Shown piece by piece: positions 11,236-23,330 of a DNA stretch of 64,000 nucleotides. The translations under genes and the position numbers were made by a program. Each line of letters starts with the position of its first letter. Position 1 is the stretch's first letter. The notes beneath the pieces were generated by a model. The model worked only from the letters and a program-made list of their open reading frames with translations. It was not told the DNA's origin and ran no database searches. The stretch spans positions 23,893 to 87,892 of the forward strand of contig JADNYJ010000159.1 of the NCBI GenBank assembly GCA_015501075.1, written 5' to 3'. This stretch comes from Gymnopilus junonius. Taxonomy: Eukaryota; Basidiomycota; Agaricomycetes; Agaricales; Galerinaceae.

Positions 11236-14200
11236 GAAGATTCGACCCACATTCCAAGAGTCCATGTTGAAACAGATAACTTCTCTGATGATTCCAGCTG
11301 CGAGGGTAAAATATAACAGAGCCGTTCGGTTATGGTAGACAGTTCTCACTTGTTTCTGACCCTTGTCTGACTCGAATGCCCAAAATAAAGCCGTCGCCAA
11401 AAAGACGCCAATAAATTCTCCGTCAAAAAACCCAAGGGGGCACCAGGATTGGAAATGCCGGACCGGTACCTTGTTAGTTAGTCCGGCCGACGGCGGGAAA
11501 AATTTTTGTACACCTTCAAAATGAGCAGTAAAAGGGCATTTGAGCACACCAATAGTATCCTTCTGTCATACAGACATGTAGAAGCTTGTTCTAGCAACAG
11601 TATTGGATTATAGTATTCGCAAATAAGTACAGGTTGGTACAGATGGCTTGTTTTAATTTATTAGCTTGATACCCTTGTATGTAGATATGTATTAGAGCTG
11701 AGCATCGTAAATTATTATTGTATAGTATGGATTCCCCGCCACCGCCTTACGTTCTGTTCAGGCTCCTCTACTTTGCTTGGAACCCAAATGCATCATGCAA
11801 TGCCGGTGCCCGGAATCAGGCCGTAACCAAACAGACTTCAACAAAACCGGCCTCGAAACTTAAACTTAAATTTTACAGTTCAACGTTGCCAACAGCGCCC
11901 AAACGTCCTACGGTCACACACCTACGTCCTTCGACTTCCTCCTTTCAAAGGGCTCTGCCTATAGTTTCTCTGCAGGAATTTGACAATATGTCTTGTTCAG
12001 GGAGGAAATCTTAAATGTACTCGGCAGCCACGTTAGGCCTGCTACGTTTTTCAACAGTACTGGCTAAAGGTTATGAGGGGCAGTATTCCATCGGATGGGC
12101 CTTTCAGATCTCACTATCGTCTTGAAATTTTGGGCGGAGCTGGACGCTGGCTTCAGGGTCTCATGTTCTGTAGATCACGTCACGCAGGTCTGTTATCAAC
12201 TGGTAAGTTCATGATAGATTTTTTCTCCTCTATCCCCATATTTGCTTACCTGCTGCTTGTTTTTCAGTTACCGAGCTCAAGAGTGGACATGGCCGACTTT
12301 TTTATCGTCATTGTGAATGAGTGGGAAAAGCTGTTGAGGCTCTCCGGGAGGGTAGTACCAGTAAATTTCATGTTTCTCCGACCTTTTGTTCCTATTCCTT
12401 ACGCGTTAGGGCCGTTTCTAGATCCATAGCTCGTACAACATTATCACCGCAGCTCGGAGTTCTCCATGTTCAATGTTCAGACGTTCAATTTCGTCGACTC
12501 TCGGTTATGGACTGCACCAGAGTTCTTTTAGTAAGTACTCGACCCATTTTTCAGCCGGACGTCCAGCTCAGCTTTTCTTTGCTCTTTTACTTTAATCAGG
12601 TCCCTTGCACTAGCCACCAGCGCCAACGATGTCTCTCCGCCCAATGGTATCAAGAAACCCGCAGCTGCAGATTGACTATGCACCTCCGAGGGCCTTGACT
12701 TCACAAATTTTACGTTCATCACTTCATGGGAGCTATTGCTACCTCTTCCGAACCTGCTTCTTTCAGAAGGTCCACAGCTAGCCGGACCCTTGTCGACCTG
12801 TTGTCACTATGAGTAAGGAAGAACGTCGAAACTGCAAAGGGATGGATTGGTGAGACACTTTTCTATGTGACTAGTTGTTCCTTTTCATCAAGCCTTTTGA
12901 TCCTGCTGTTTTTAGGTCTGCATTTTAGACGGCGTCGTCCCCGCAGTATTTCGAGTTGATGTTGCTTATTCAACGTCAGCCCAGGCATGAGACGACATTG
13001 AAATTCACAACCGTCGACGTGTTGGATCCTCAAGGCCTTCAAGGTACACTGTCTCGTATGAATTCTTATTCGTCGTAGACATCTGAGCCTTGTCTTTCCA
13101 GTTGCTTTATATAAAGCATCCGACTGGATGATTAGCTTGCTATGATGTCCTGAGACGCTCATGACGTCGTGAGTACCATCTTTCACTTACTGTGGTTTTT
13201 TAAATTTAATCTAACTATTTTCTTCCCGTTTTACTAGGCCCAACTTCATTTTCCTGTTGCGGACGCTAACGGCTATCTTTCGCTCTAGTATTGATCATGA
13301 ATCGTATGACAATCTATGACTCATCCTGAGCCTCCAGCGACCTCTTCCACATTGGTAAGACTTTTTTGCTCTCTGGTCAAAGGCCGATATCTTATAGTTC
13401 ATCCTGAAGACTTTGTGACTTGGGATTACATTACGCAATATGCTGCTACCGCTGAGGGACGTCTAGTCTTACACATAAATTTTCGGATTACTGTCACCTG
13501 AGGCTATTCATATATTGGACGTATGTAATAGAATCTATTCAATATTTAGGCGCGCATTCTAGGCTTACATGCATCCGAGTAGATCGTTCCCTGAACCATG
13601 GAAGTCTAGAAATAAGTAATGCACGTTGCTGTCAGGTGCTCCTTTTTTGCCTTTTAATTTTGTAATGGCATTCTGATCTGCTTTTCGAAGATCTTTTTCG
13701 GAATACTCCTGATCATATGATGCACATGTCTGCTTTAACCGTCACCTATGTCGTTCCACCGACGTCATACGCACCTTGCCTGGCCAACCCTCTGGTAAGT
13801 TCCACATCATTTACTACTAGAATTAAGACGTCCTGCTGATCCTTGCCTCATAGTATGCCCTGGCATTCATGCACTAGTGTTTGGAGAACTTACGTCGAAA
13901 AGCCGGGACTCATGGCCTGTCAGACTCGCAGAAGCTTTCTATAGCTCCGCTTTGGAGGTTGAGAGGCGTGGGTCAGCTCAAGCGTTTGGAGTCGAGTCTT
14001 TGGACTTTCTGTCGTCAGGAACAGCTCTCCTTGAAATTCATGCTCTGGGTAGTATGGGTTTTCGGTGACCTCATCTATATAAATTTCTGAGCCCTTCCAT
14101 TCAATACGGCAGTAAGACGTCTGACCACACATGCAAACATAATGCGGGAAAAAGTTGCCGACTTACGTTACCCATTATCTCTTGGCACGTCGCCCCACAC

Positions 14201-14602
14201 ATTCATCGGCCCCGTTGACCATCCTTCTACGGCGGTGAACGTCCCCATGCGCACACCGATTCATGTTCCGGCGTCACCCACCCGTTGATGTAGTTACGTC
14301 GCTACATACATATTGAAGCCAGGGCTTGGTGAGCTGGATGTCCGTTTCGTGTTCATCCAGCATTTATTGATCGAAGGAATCCTTGGTTTTCTGGTTCTTT
14401 CGTAAGGTTCTCCACTCTTCGAAGAAGAAGTTGTACCAAAAAGTCATCGGATCTGCGTCTAAAAACAAATGCCCTCGCCGCTGAGGACTAACGCTGGTCG
14501 TCGGATGTGAATAGCCTTATAGGCCATCTAAGCCCGTTTGTCAGCTGATGTTTTCTCCTATTCTAGATTGATATCAGCCGTCACGATCGGGACTCCAAAA
14601 AG
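11236..14602. other. Stretch with splice-like signals and coding fragments, possible decayed gene
   Basis: Between about 12060 and 14100 on the plus strand several textbook intron signatures occur (GTAAGT at 12202 with TTTTTCAG at about 12267; GTGAGT near 13170 with TTTTACTAG near 13238; GTAAGT near 13795 with CCTCATAG near 13853). Protein-like pieces flank some of them: FWAELDAGFRVSCSVDHV before 12200 continuing after the intron as VDMADFFIVIVNEWEKLL; SSEFSMFNVQTFNFVDSRLW at about 12450-12530; and DFTNFTFITSWELLLPLP at about 12690-12750, which follows an in-frame TGA. They do not join into one open reading frame, so this is more likely a broken multi-exon gene than a working one. I cannot name the family. 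Confidence 0.35.
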
Positions 14603-14610
14603 TATATAAA
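14603..14610 (+). promoter_or_regulatory. TATA box of the secreted lectin-like gene
   Basis: TATATAAA lies 42 bp before the ATG at 14652, followed by a short, A-rich leader. Spacing fits a strongly expressed secreted-protein promoter. Confidence 0.6.
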
Positions 14611-14651
14611 CTAAGGATCCGTCGCTGAGCATCCAACAAGATTCGCAAAAG

Positions 14652-15760
14652 ATGAAGCTCGCATTCGTTCTCCTCTCCGTATTCGCCGCTGCTCAAGCCC
14701 AGTTTTCCATCGGTGCTCCTCCGGCGGGCGCGACCCTTGTCCCTGGTTCGAAGACGACTGTTCAAGTCATCGTCCCCATTGATACTGTATGTCTGGACCT
14801 TCACACGTCTCGCTGCAACTACATGACGTGTTTACTGATGTATTTAACAGAGTGCAGAAGCAGGCGAGGTGGAAGTCAGCCTCGTGATTGGTATTGTTGG
14901 TTGTGGAACAGCTGCCTGTCCCGCACCTACTGCTGATCTCGGTGAACCTGTTTTCATCGGGAAGTACCAGAGCCAGGGTACAATTGGCAACACCCTCAAC
15001 TCTTTCGAGAACATCACGGTTACAGTCCCCACTGACATTTCCGGCGCGGCTTCAATCCAAGTCCAGCGCGTCTCCCTTGCCACCCCTCCTGTAAGTCTGT
15101 TCGAGTTAAACAACTATGATACCAGATCACTTATTTCTTTCAAAGGGACACTCAATTCCTGGTATCCAATACCTTAGCCAAAAAGTTAACGTCGGTTCTG
15201 GCTCAGGCTCTTCTGGTAGTTTGAACATCCACCCCAACGGCGACAACTCTAAATGTGTCGGTATTCTTGGAGGCGTTTACGCGGATGGTAGTGCTGTCGA
15301 TATGTAAGTCGCTCGTCTTCGTCCTCAGTTCACGTCATCTGAACCACCGTACTGTCTACTAGTTATGACTGCAATGCCTCTGCCTCCCAGAAGTGGCAGT
15401 TCAACGGTAACGCCTTGCAGTCCGTCAACCCTGCTGATGGCTCCCAATGGTGCCTTGATGCCGGAGTTCAATCAACCTGTATGACTTTCCTGTCTTTCCT
15501 TTATTCTCTGACTGACACTCCTGATAGGGGCGGATGGTCTCAAGATGAAAGTTTGGCAATGCTTCTCCGACTTACCTCAACAGTCCTGGACACCCATCAC
15601 CTCGTCCGGCTCCATCAAATTAAACGCTGCCAACTTCTGTCTCGATCTCACTAACGGAGTCAAGACCAACCAGAACGTCTTCAAATCTGGACATGTGGCG
15701 CAGGAAACCCCAACCAAAACTGGTCTGTCACTTCTGCGTAAAAATCAGAGACTTTCGTAG
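14652..15760 (+). CDS. Secreted two-domain protein with ricin-B-type beta-trefoil lectin domain
   Basis: Five exons: 14652-14786, 14851-15090, 15146-15303, 15363-15478, 15528-15760, all with short GT-AG introns of 49-64 nt; 293 aa as read. Residues 1-16 are a signal peptide (hydrophobic, ending AQA). The first domain (about 20-140) has a CGTAACPAPTADLG segment and a beta-sandwich-like pattern seen in agaricomycete secreted proteins. The second is a partial beta-trefoil: YDCNASASQKWQF (a QxW repeat), CLDAG, a VWQCFSDLPQQSW repeat and CLDLTNG. The last trefoil repeat, with another QxW-like Trp, is in the neighbouring frame because of a one-base difference in a T run at about 15680-15681, so the annotated C-terminus is scrambled; the in-frame stop of the alternative frame is at 15739-15741. 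The family binds carbohydrate outside the cell; there is no catalytic domain. Confidence 0.75.
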
Positions 15761-15988
15761 TAGTAATGGCCTCTTGACGGGCCAAGGACTTCGATTTTCG
15801 TAAATTACACCTCATTCTTTTGCAGTTATATCTTAATGTTACTACTGTCCATTCTCGTAGTTAGTGAATGCAGTGATTTATATTTTCCTGTGTTGTTAGA
15901 AAATTCTGGCCGACTTCGACAAAATCGGAGCTTTAGTTTCCATTTGCTAGACTCTCAACATCATTTTTCATATGCATTATGCGCATAG

Positions 15989-16879
15989 CCTATGACTTCT
16001 TGGGTGCTTTCAAGCTAGTAATCTGCTTGGAATACTTTTCCGCTTCGTCATTATGTCCCTTGATCCAGTCACCGATATATGTCGGCACCGTACCCACCAA
16101 ATTCTCTTCGGCGGAAACTGGCTCTCCATACTTCAAGCTATGGGAATCACACCCGTCCAAACACCCTTCCTCATCTGTTCGTTATCCAAATCAGGTTGTC
16201 CATTTCCAACACCGTATGCCCGAATCTTGGCGCTGGCGCTGACAATGTCGACTCTGATGACACCAGTGCTCTTCATTTCAGCCTCCGTAGGCGGCACGCG
16301 TGAGTTGTCCCACCGCTCTGACAGCATGTTGTCAGTGATGAGCTGGAGAGCATACGTCTTCTCCTCTGGTTCTTCCACTGCGCTGGCATATCCATGAACG
16401 ACGGCGCTGCGATAATTGCAGCTGTGGTTGAACGGCGTATAGGCAAGAACTAGTCCATCAATGTGTGTAGCTGCCACGCAAACAGGTATTCCAGGAAGAG
16501 TCACTTCCTCGAGGTAAGAGGGCGGCTGGGAGGGAATTTTCATGAAACGCGAGGCGGAGTGTCCGTGTAGATATATCACAACGGCTGATTTCTCTTGGGC
16601 TCCAGAGGACGTGAAGGAGCCTGTGCAACCAAGCATAGGAAGGATTGTTGGAAAAGGATCGTCTTCAAATGAAGTGGGATTGAAAGAGACGTGTAAGACT
16701 GGTGCAGAATCGATGATGGAATGGATTTTTTCATGATCATAAGTAGCTTTGTAGAGCAACGTGTTGGGTTAGAATCAAGCAAGCTTTGTGAGAATAATGA
16801 GAACTAGAATACCTCTTTGCTTGAGCCTATTCACCGAACTCCTGGGGGTATGCGCGTAGACTTCAGCTTCAGAAGGCAT
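15989..16879 (-). CDS. Flavin-nucleotide-binding PPOx-fold protein (pyridoxamine 5'-phosphate oxidase-like)
   Basis: Exon 1 is 16813-16879 (MPSEAEVYAHTPRSSVNRLK), the intron 16747-16812 (66 nt), and exon 2 runs from 16746. The body has the family landmarks: YDHEKIHSIIDSAPVLHVSF, YLHGHSASRFMK, VCVAATHIDGLVLA, FNHSCNYRSAVVHGYA and ASAKIRAYGVGNG. These match the split-barrel Pyridox_ox_2/NimA-like group, which binds flavin and is common in fungi with unknown substrate. As sequenced the frame ends at 16133 (227 codons), but a well-formed tail starting YGEPVSAEENLVGTVPTYIG continues in the next frame to a stop at 15989, so one A/T is probably missing at 16135-16136. The feature is given to 15989 for that reason. 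Confidence 0.8.
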
Positions 16880-17379
16880 GATGGACGAAGAGAGCAACTT
16901 AAGTCAGATAGTATCGATATCGCTACTTTTCAAGACCGTTAAATAGTACCCCATGAGTCAATTGACGGATCTAATATACGCTATAACGGGCATCCGTCTT
17001 CCTCACTTACGCTATTCTTATCGATAGTGATGCCTGGATGATATAATTTTGGCGACGATTTCGGAAGTAAGTCATTCTTAGCCCGCTGGATTGGATATCT
17101 GTTATAACCGAAGATAAGTTCCTGACGGATGTACCTTTCAAATAGTTGCAGAATTACTCTCAGAACATAGGAAAGGTACAGCGGGGAACGGATCTCCGTT
17201 TCGCTTAAAACGCTGGATAGGAGAGGTACTCTGACTCATCCCGTATATTAACCGCAGATAAGACAAGGCGCGCATACCCAACGAATTCGACCAAACGTAA
17301 AACTTCAAGAAGCAATCCATAATTGATACAATATGTAATATAGCGGAGAGGAACAAAAATTCAATGGCAGAACACTTAT
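16880..17379. other. Intergenic between divergent-spaced minus-strand genes
   Basis: Upstream region of the PPOx-like gene and downstream region of the transporter. One open minus-strand frame overlaps the transporter stop but has no recognisable domain. I see no promoter element with confidence. Confidence 0.5.
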
Positions 17380-20300
17380 TCACATCGAATCCTTTTCGTC
17401 ACCATTGTCAATGAAAACCTCGACAGGTAAAGACTTCCCTCCTATGTGGTCCACGGCCTGCTTTTCGATCAAAGCGACTTGGTCATCTCCGTCGAAGATT
17501 CTGTAAAGAGTGGTCAATTTCAAGGACTTATCTGAACTAGATAAAGCAAGAAACTTGCGCAGCTGTTTCCTCTAGAGTGCGCTAAAGATCCATGATGAAA
17601 TTAGAATGGATAGGCGTTCGGGAATGTTAAAGAAACCTACATTCTTGGTCTCCACTAAGTACATCCAAATGAAAACAAGCTCAAATGTGAGCCAAGCGAT
17701 ATATACGCTCTGTGAAATGTGAGTACTATTAACGAGATCCTGATACATAGATGAACGTACGTAATATTTCCATCCAATGCTAGCAAAGTCGAATCGCATC
17801 AGGTCTCTATACCAACACTCTAAATGTACTGGCACTTACTTTTGGAGAGCGATAGGGTTAACGTATCTATATTGATAAAATGAGCAAAAGAATAAAGCGG
17901 AAGTCGGGAGTGACGGAATATATATCGCGTACTGGTTGAACACCAAAGATGCGCTGATGGTGAAATTGAAGACTGTGAAGCCTTTCGAACGTAAATTATA
18001 GGGCAAGATCTCGATTGTGTAGCTGCGCCAATATTATGTGGTCATTTATCGTTAGATGAGTGGATAATTCGCTCACGTTACGATGAGAGGAGAATAAGCT
18101 AGCTATATAGGACGAAATTCAGCTATAGTAAAGGAACTTTGGAAATGGATGGGAACCCACAGCGTAGAATGTGGAGAATAGGTCTATAAACGGATTAGAA
18201 GTCGCCTGAGTGATGATCTGTAGGACTTACAAATCATTGCGATAAAGGTATGTGCAGCTGCTGTATTGCCTCTCTCAGAGTATAGGGCGAAGCAAGCTGT
18301 TTCTAGGATCCAACACACGAGCATACCTAGTACGCATTGTCATCACTTGTAGGAATGGCTTTAAAAATAGAAAGAAAAAACTCACCCCCAGTTGATGCGA
18401 GGAATAGCTTCCGGCGTCCGATTTTATCGCACCATAGAGAACCGAAGACGCAAATACAGAAATTGTATATTTGGAGGACTCCGTTCTGGAATGGCTTATG
18501 ATCAGAAATGAGGGATTGAGAGTAAAAAAGGCGGTGATACAATGAGCAGTTGGATGGTTGGATCGGTGACTAAAGTCAGTTCAAGCTTTAGTATTCAGTT
18601 GTATCAGCATGAAGGGAGCAATGTACGTACTTCCAATGGCGTCAAGAACTTTATTGAGATCTGTGATAAAGGTTTAGAAATGAAGACTCGGTGATCGTTG
18701 AGGATACTTGCAGTAAGATCTAAGGAAATACGTTCACTTTGGTGGGAATTGTTTAAATCGGGAAGACCTACGCCAATCCATTACCAGACCACTGAGAGAA
18801 GAACGCAATAGCAACAATAATCCTCATACGTTTCCGATTCCCAGGGGTCTTGAAAAGAGTCGTCCATCCGACTGACTTTTCAGCCTCCTTGTCAAGCCGA
18901 ATCGTAGTCTTGATTTCTTCATACTCGTATTCGACAAGAGGGTCCTTTCTAATCAAATAGAATAAATAGAATAGAAAACGTGGAATCACTAGAGTAGGAA
19001 GAATATGGATAACAAGAACAACTCACTCGTTTCCTTTAGCATGGTAATACGCTAGAGTATGCAACGCCTCTTGTTCCCTATGTTTCGCCCATATAGTCAG
19101 TCGGCAAATCGGATGAATTTAATTTTAATGGTGCGACGCACCTTCCCTTGCTGACCAACCATCTTGGCGATTCGGGGACAAACCAGATTAGACACAGCTG
19201 GATGACGGATGGGAATCCTTGAATGGCGGAGGGAATCCGCCATGACCAGCTGGTCCCGATGTGGAACGTCCCGAATGTCTAAAAAATGCAAGGTTATTGA
19301 CTGATATAAGTCGTCGATGGAAGTATTCTTACAGTCCATGCGGCGATGAAGCTTCCGAAAATCCTGTGAAATAATCGTGATTTAGGCATAAGGACCATGG
19401 GTTGGATAAGTAGAGTTGTTGGGCGCACCATAGACTGTTGTAAAGAGAAGTGATTTGACCTCTCTGACCTGAGTAAATGATAGGCGTCGTGAAATTAAAA
19501 GGTTCCCAAAAAGGATAGAGACGTACTCGGATAAGCCAATTCTGAAATCAACATAGGCGCTCCCGTAGCAGCGAAATTAAGCCCGAATCCGATGAGCCAG
19601 CTGTGGATTTCGAGGTCATCATTGAGTGTTCGTTGGGTTTAGGATGGGGGTAGTAGGTAGCGAGAATGAATTCTCACCGGGCGCCGATGAACATATGGAC
19701 GTTTTGAGAGGCTGTTTGTAGGATGGTCCCGATGACCATTAAGCATGCTCCGCAGACTATACATGCTTTCCGTCCGAGAATATCGGCCATGTAAGGGGCG
19801 AATGGTAAAGCGCAGAGAGAGCCGATGTTCTATGAGGTTATTTTAGAATGGTGGGTGAATATTGATGGAGTGGAGGGCACCTGAATGGCGCCTAATAATC
19901 CGAGCTAGAAAGGTATATTAGAAATGGAAGTCGCAGGAAGGGAGAGACTGTAACGAACAGATCCGCCGGTCGGGTTGTGGAAGGCACTCTGCCATTGGGG
20001 CAGAGATTGAAGACCGTCTTTATTTTATTCAACTTGTGAGGAAACCTTGGTATTGATAGAGTGAATGGTAGGACGTACTCATCATACTACCTGAAAGTGC
20101 ACTCAACGTCAGAGTTCTGCCTGTTCCGGATTGATAGATTAAATTACCATCATAGCCATTGGTGGACGACGTGACCAGCCTAGGGATGACGGGTCAGAAA
20201 CGTGATTGAAGATGAAAGAAAGTAACTGAAGAGGTCGTACAATATGACAATCCAAAAGTTCAATAAAACGAGCCCTATAGCTATTTCAACGAGTGCTGGG

Positions 20301-20417
20301 ACTAGAAAGCAATACCGCGGACGCACGAGGATTCTTGTACCAAGGCCTATGATCAAGAAGATGTTCATAGCTCCGTACTTCACCTGGAGCACTGGAAGTT
20401 ACAGGTCCTGCGCCCAT
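17380..20417 (-). CDS. Major facilitator sugar transporter, lactose-permease/hexose type, 26 exons
   Basis: Threading by motif gives 26 exons: 20327-20417, 20241-20274, 20148-20179, 20079-20090, 19959-20017, 19881-19904, 19678-19829, 19527-19600, 19429-19468, 19333-19363, 19142-19278, 19027-19077, 18772-18948, 18712-18719, 18631-18660, 18541-18569, 18386-18485, 18231-18326, 18161-18183, 18077-18102, 17933-18022, 17840-17866, 17761-17779, 17641-17709, 17559-17581, 17380-17500. They sum to 1575 nt, 524 aa, with no frame break. Motifs in order: SSTNGYDGSMMNGLQSLPQW, APYMADILGRK, PESPRWLVSKGREQEALHTL, SQWSGNGLASYYLNK, DKIGRRKLFL, EILPYNLRSKGF and YLVETKNRTLEE. These fit a 12-TM plasma-membrane sugar/proton symporter. 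Two introns have GCAAGT donors (17501-17558 and 18661-18711) and two exons are 12 and 8 nt. The sugar is not predictable. Confidence 0.9.
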
Positions 20418-23255
20418 ATCGACGTAAATGTTTCAAGTATAGGGATGAATGATACCGAAGAAAACAGACGTACTAGCAGCTCAACATCGGCATATATAGG
20501 TCTGAACTCCCTTGCGTTCTTAGGAGATAAGTCGACTCGGGTTTCCAGGCTGCGTCAGGAAGAAAGAAGCGCATGAGCTCCAGGTTGGAGATGGTGTCAT
20601 GCTCCTAAGACGCTAATACATAGAAGCTAGTCAATGGCGTCAAGTGATGCATTAAGAGTTATAATTACCTCGAGAACAAGGGAAAGAATGGTCGAAAATG
20701 TACTTGTTACCGAAGAAATGCGGGGGTAGGACGACTTGTGGGCTATGTTTATACGTTTAGATTGCCTTGGATGATCCTTTAATCCGTCCTATACAGAGAA
20801 GATCATTGAAGGCCATGCGGGATTCACGATTGTAGAGCTTTTACGGTCGAATTCAGGAGTAGGAGAGAGATGGACGGTCCGGTGAATGTGAAACTAAAAC
20901 CTATAAATAAAGAACTGGGTTCAGTCGAGAATCGGAATTCTGGTTTATAAATGCTTGAAAGCAAGCTGATGTTACATTCAAACCAACTTGGAGACGTTTA
21001 ACAAACGAAATAAGATAATAGAAGTAAACATACATTGTGCCAGCCAACTACCTCACCCTCGGCTGTCCTGCAACTCAAGTGTCTGCACGTCAACTTTTAT
21101 TACTGCCTCAACGTTTTCACCCAGGACGGAATAATCGATGCGAAATCAGTTTGAGAGTGCAAAGGTACGTGAAGTACTTTCCAACTTGAGGCACCTAAAA
21201 GGGATATAAAGCAGGTCGGTTTTGCGAAAAGGACGTCCACCGACAAACCTTTGGTGATAATGTTTCTTCAACTTCCAATGGCCAAAGTGTGCCGTGCCAC
21301 CTAATTAGGATGGGTAATTCTTAAGTTTTTCACAGTTAGTTGACCCTGAGAATGTCTAAGAGTGGTAAGAGCAAAACGAAGGTGAACTGATGCTGGTTGT
21401 GGTCGACAAGAAAGGATATCAAGAAAGGATATCATTAATGAATAATGATCACCGGAGGAGCAGACCGGGCCGTGGCCCATGTAGGAATTATCCGGACGGT
21501 TCCGAGGCAAGGCGTTCTAAAAATGAACATTGCTCCACCCATTCCTCCGCGATATTTGCTCCCATCCTTTTCCTTACGCTGCAGTACCTGCAGTATGCTC
21601 GCATCCTTGGAGCTAAATCGACGCTGAACGTGGCGTACGCCACCGCATGAATTTCGAGTCACTTTCATTGTCAAGAGCCACGTTAGGCTTCCAAGCTATT
21701 GCGCGAAGCCACTGGTAGCCATGTTCAAGCTCATGAGGCCACCTACGCTAACTTCATAGCGTTGTATGTCTTTCTTACTCCCAGCTCGTTGCTCCTTGAC
21801 TGCTTACCTTACTTTACAGTCAGATACCTTTATCGTTTCCTGCAGTCCATTCAACAAGGGATCTACCTCGCCGAGGGATGATTGGATCGTGTCGTATTCA
21901 CGCGTTCCTCTATTAACGAAGCCTATTTTGATTGCATATGTGGAATAATCAGGGATAGCTACGGCGTGTGGTGGTGGTGGAAATACAGTGAGCCACTCTC
22001 CTTTTACTCAAGAAGCACTGCATTTCTAACATTTAGCATCTAGTGGCACTCGAATACTGTGCAAAGTCAAATTCGTCCTATGCCAATGGTCCAAGATGAT
22101 CGACTAATAGAATGGAGACGGTGATGATGATTGAAAGTTTTGAGATGATCCGCTTCCCATACAACCTGAGGACGATACGTTCCATGCCATTCTGATTGTC
22201 AACCTGACCCATCTATACGCTCTGCAGCCACCATTGTCGCGCTTGTCGATCTCTAACGCCTACGTCCTCTATCGACCTTTAACCAGCGCGAAAGCCAATT
22301 TTGAGCGCAGGACTTCTTGAATCAATGAATGTGAAGTACCCGTGCAGTTGTGCACTTCCCGCGGAATGAGGTCAAATGCCCATGTCATTTCCTCCAGCTC
22401 ATTCAACAAGGGCACCCGCCTCGCTGAAGGACGATTGATCGTATTCACGCGTTATCTGCGAATGAAACCTATTTTAGTTACATATGTGGGTTGAGAGGGA
22501 CAACTACGGTAAGGGCTGGTGAGTCACTCGCTCTTTTGCTCAAGGTGCCCTGCATTTCTGACGTTTAGCGTCTAGCTGAATATTTTGAAATGCGAAGTTG
22601 ATTCTATGGCCATGGTCCAAGATTATCAAGTGATAGAAGCGGTGATGATGATTGGAGGTTAGGAGTGAGCCGCTTCTCATACAAACTCAATGACGGTATG
22701 TTGCTTTGGAGTTGTAATCTTTGTTGACCTGATGATGATCCATCCTTTCTGCAGTCCCCATTGTCTCGCTTGTCTATCTCCAACGCCTCCATCATCTATC
22801 GACCCCTTACCAGCGCAACTATTCAACTTTGAGCACCGGAATCCTTCAATGCGAAGCGACATGCACCCGGGCAGTTAAGCACTTCCCACGAACTGAACAT
22901 TTCCGAGGCCCTTCAATCATCCCGAACGTTTGACACTTTCCGAGTTCTTCGTAGACGTGGTCACTTTATAATAAGATATACGTTCTTAACGTATCTCAAC
23001 CTCGTGGTGCGAAGACCCCCATATTCGAATATACATCCTTCCAGTTCAAAGCTTCGCTAAGAGTCGACAACGTACTAACCATACTTGCAAGTTCAAGGTC
23101 GTTAAATTCAAGGTCCCGCTAAGATTAGAGGGGGAAAACTGTCAATGCATTTGATTTCACAAATCACATTCCAGGTACGACCTTTCGAAGATAGTACTTA
23201 CATCTGTTCTACGACACGCTTCTCCCGACACATCGATGGGAACGTGCTAGCGACG
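20418..23255. other. Intergenic, mostly diverged tandem repeats
   Basis: Contains the transporter's upstream region, a short tandem doubling of an AAGAAAGGATATC unit at about 21410-21435, and the two-copy repeat at 21838-22890. Minus-strand frame 21435-21674 and plus-strand frames around it have mixed composition and no recognisable motif, so I leave them out. Confidence 0.5.
21838..22890 (+). repeat. Two-copy direct repeat of about 530 bp
   Basis: Unit A (about 21838-22370) and unit B (about 22383-22890) share ordered blocks: CATTCAACAAGGG, ACCTCGCCGAGG/GCCTCGCTGAAG, TCGTATTCACGCGTT, CATATGTGG, TGAGTCACTC/TGAGCCACTC, TTTTACTCAAG/TTTTGCTCAAG, TGCATTTCT, GGTGATGATGATTG, CCGCTTC.CATACAA, TCTATCGACC, and CAGTT.AGCACTTCCC. 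The copies have diverged by substitution and indel and carry no shared open frame that I can recognise. Confidence 0.65.
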
Positions 23256-23266
23256 TATATATAAAA
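23256..23266 (+). promoter_or_regulatory. TATA box of the small secreted protein gene
   Basis: TATATATAAAA lies about 65 bp before the ATG at 23331, in an otherwise unremarkable upstream region. Confidence 0.5.
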
Positions 23267-23330
23267 AAGCCTCTATCCAAGCTGACCACCCTGCTGTCTC
23301 TACGGGTGCGTCGCTCTCGCCGAACCCATC

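Noticed and set aside
11209..11547. Minus-strand frame downstream of the membrane-protein gene
   Set aside because: It overlaps that gene's last exon in antisense, and its composition outside the overlap is not convincing.
16053..16397. Plus-strand frames opposite the PPOx-like gene
   Set aside because: They are antisense to a gene with clear family motifs and have no motif of their own.
20180..20392. A hydrophobic minus-strand frame of 70 codons
   Set aside because: It reads straight through two introns of the transporter; the correct frame changes at 20326, 20274 and 20240.
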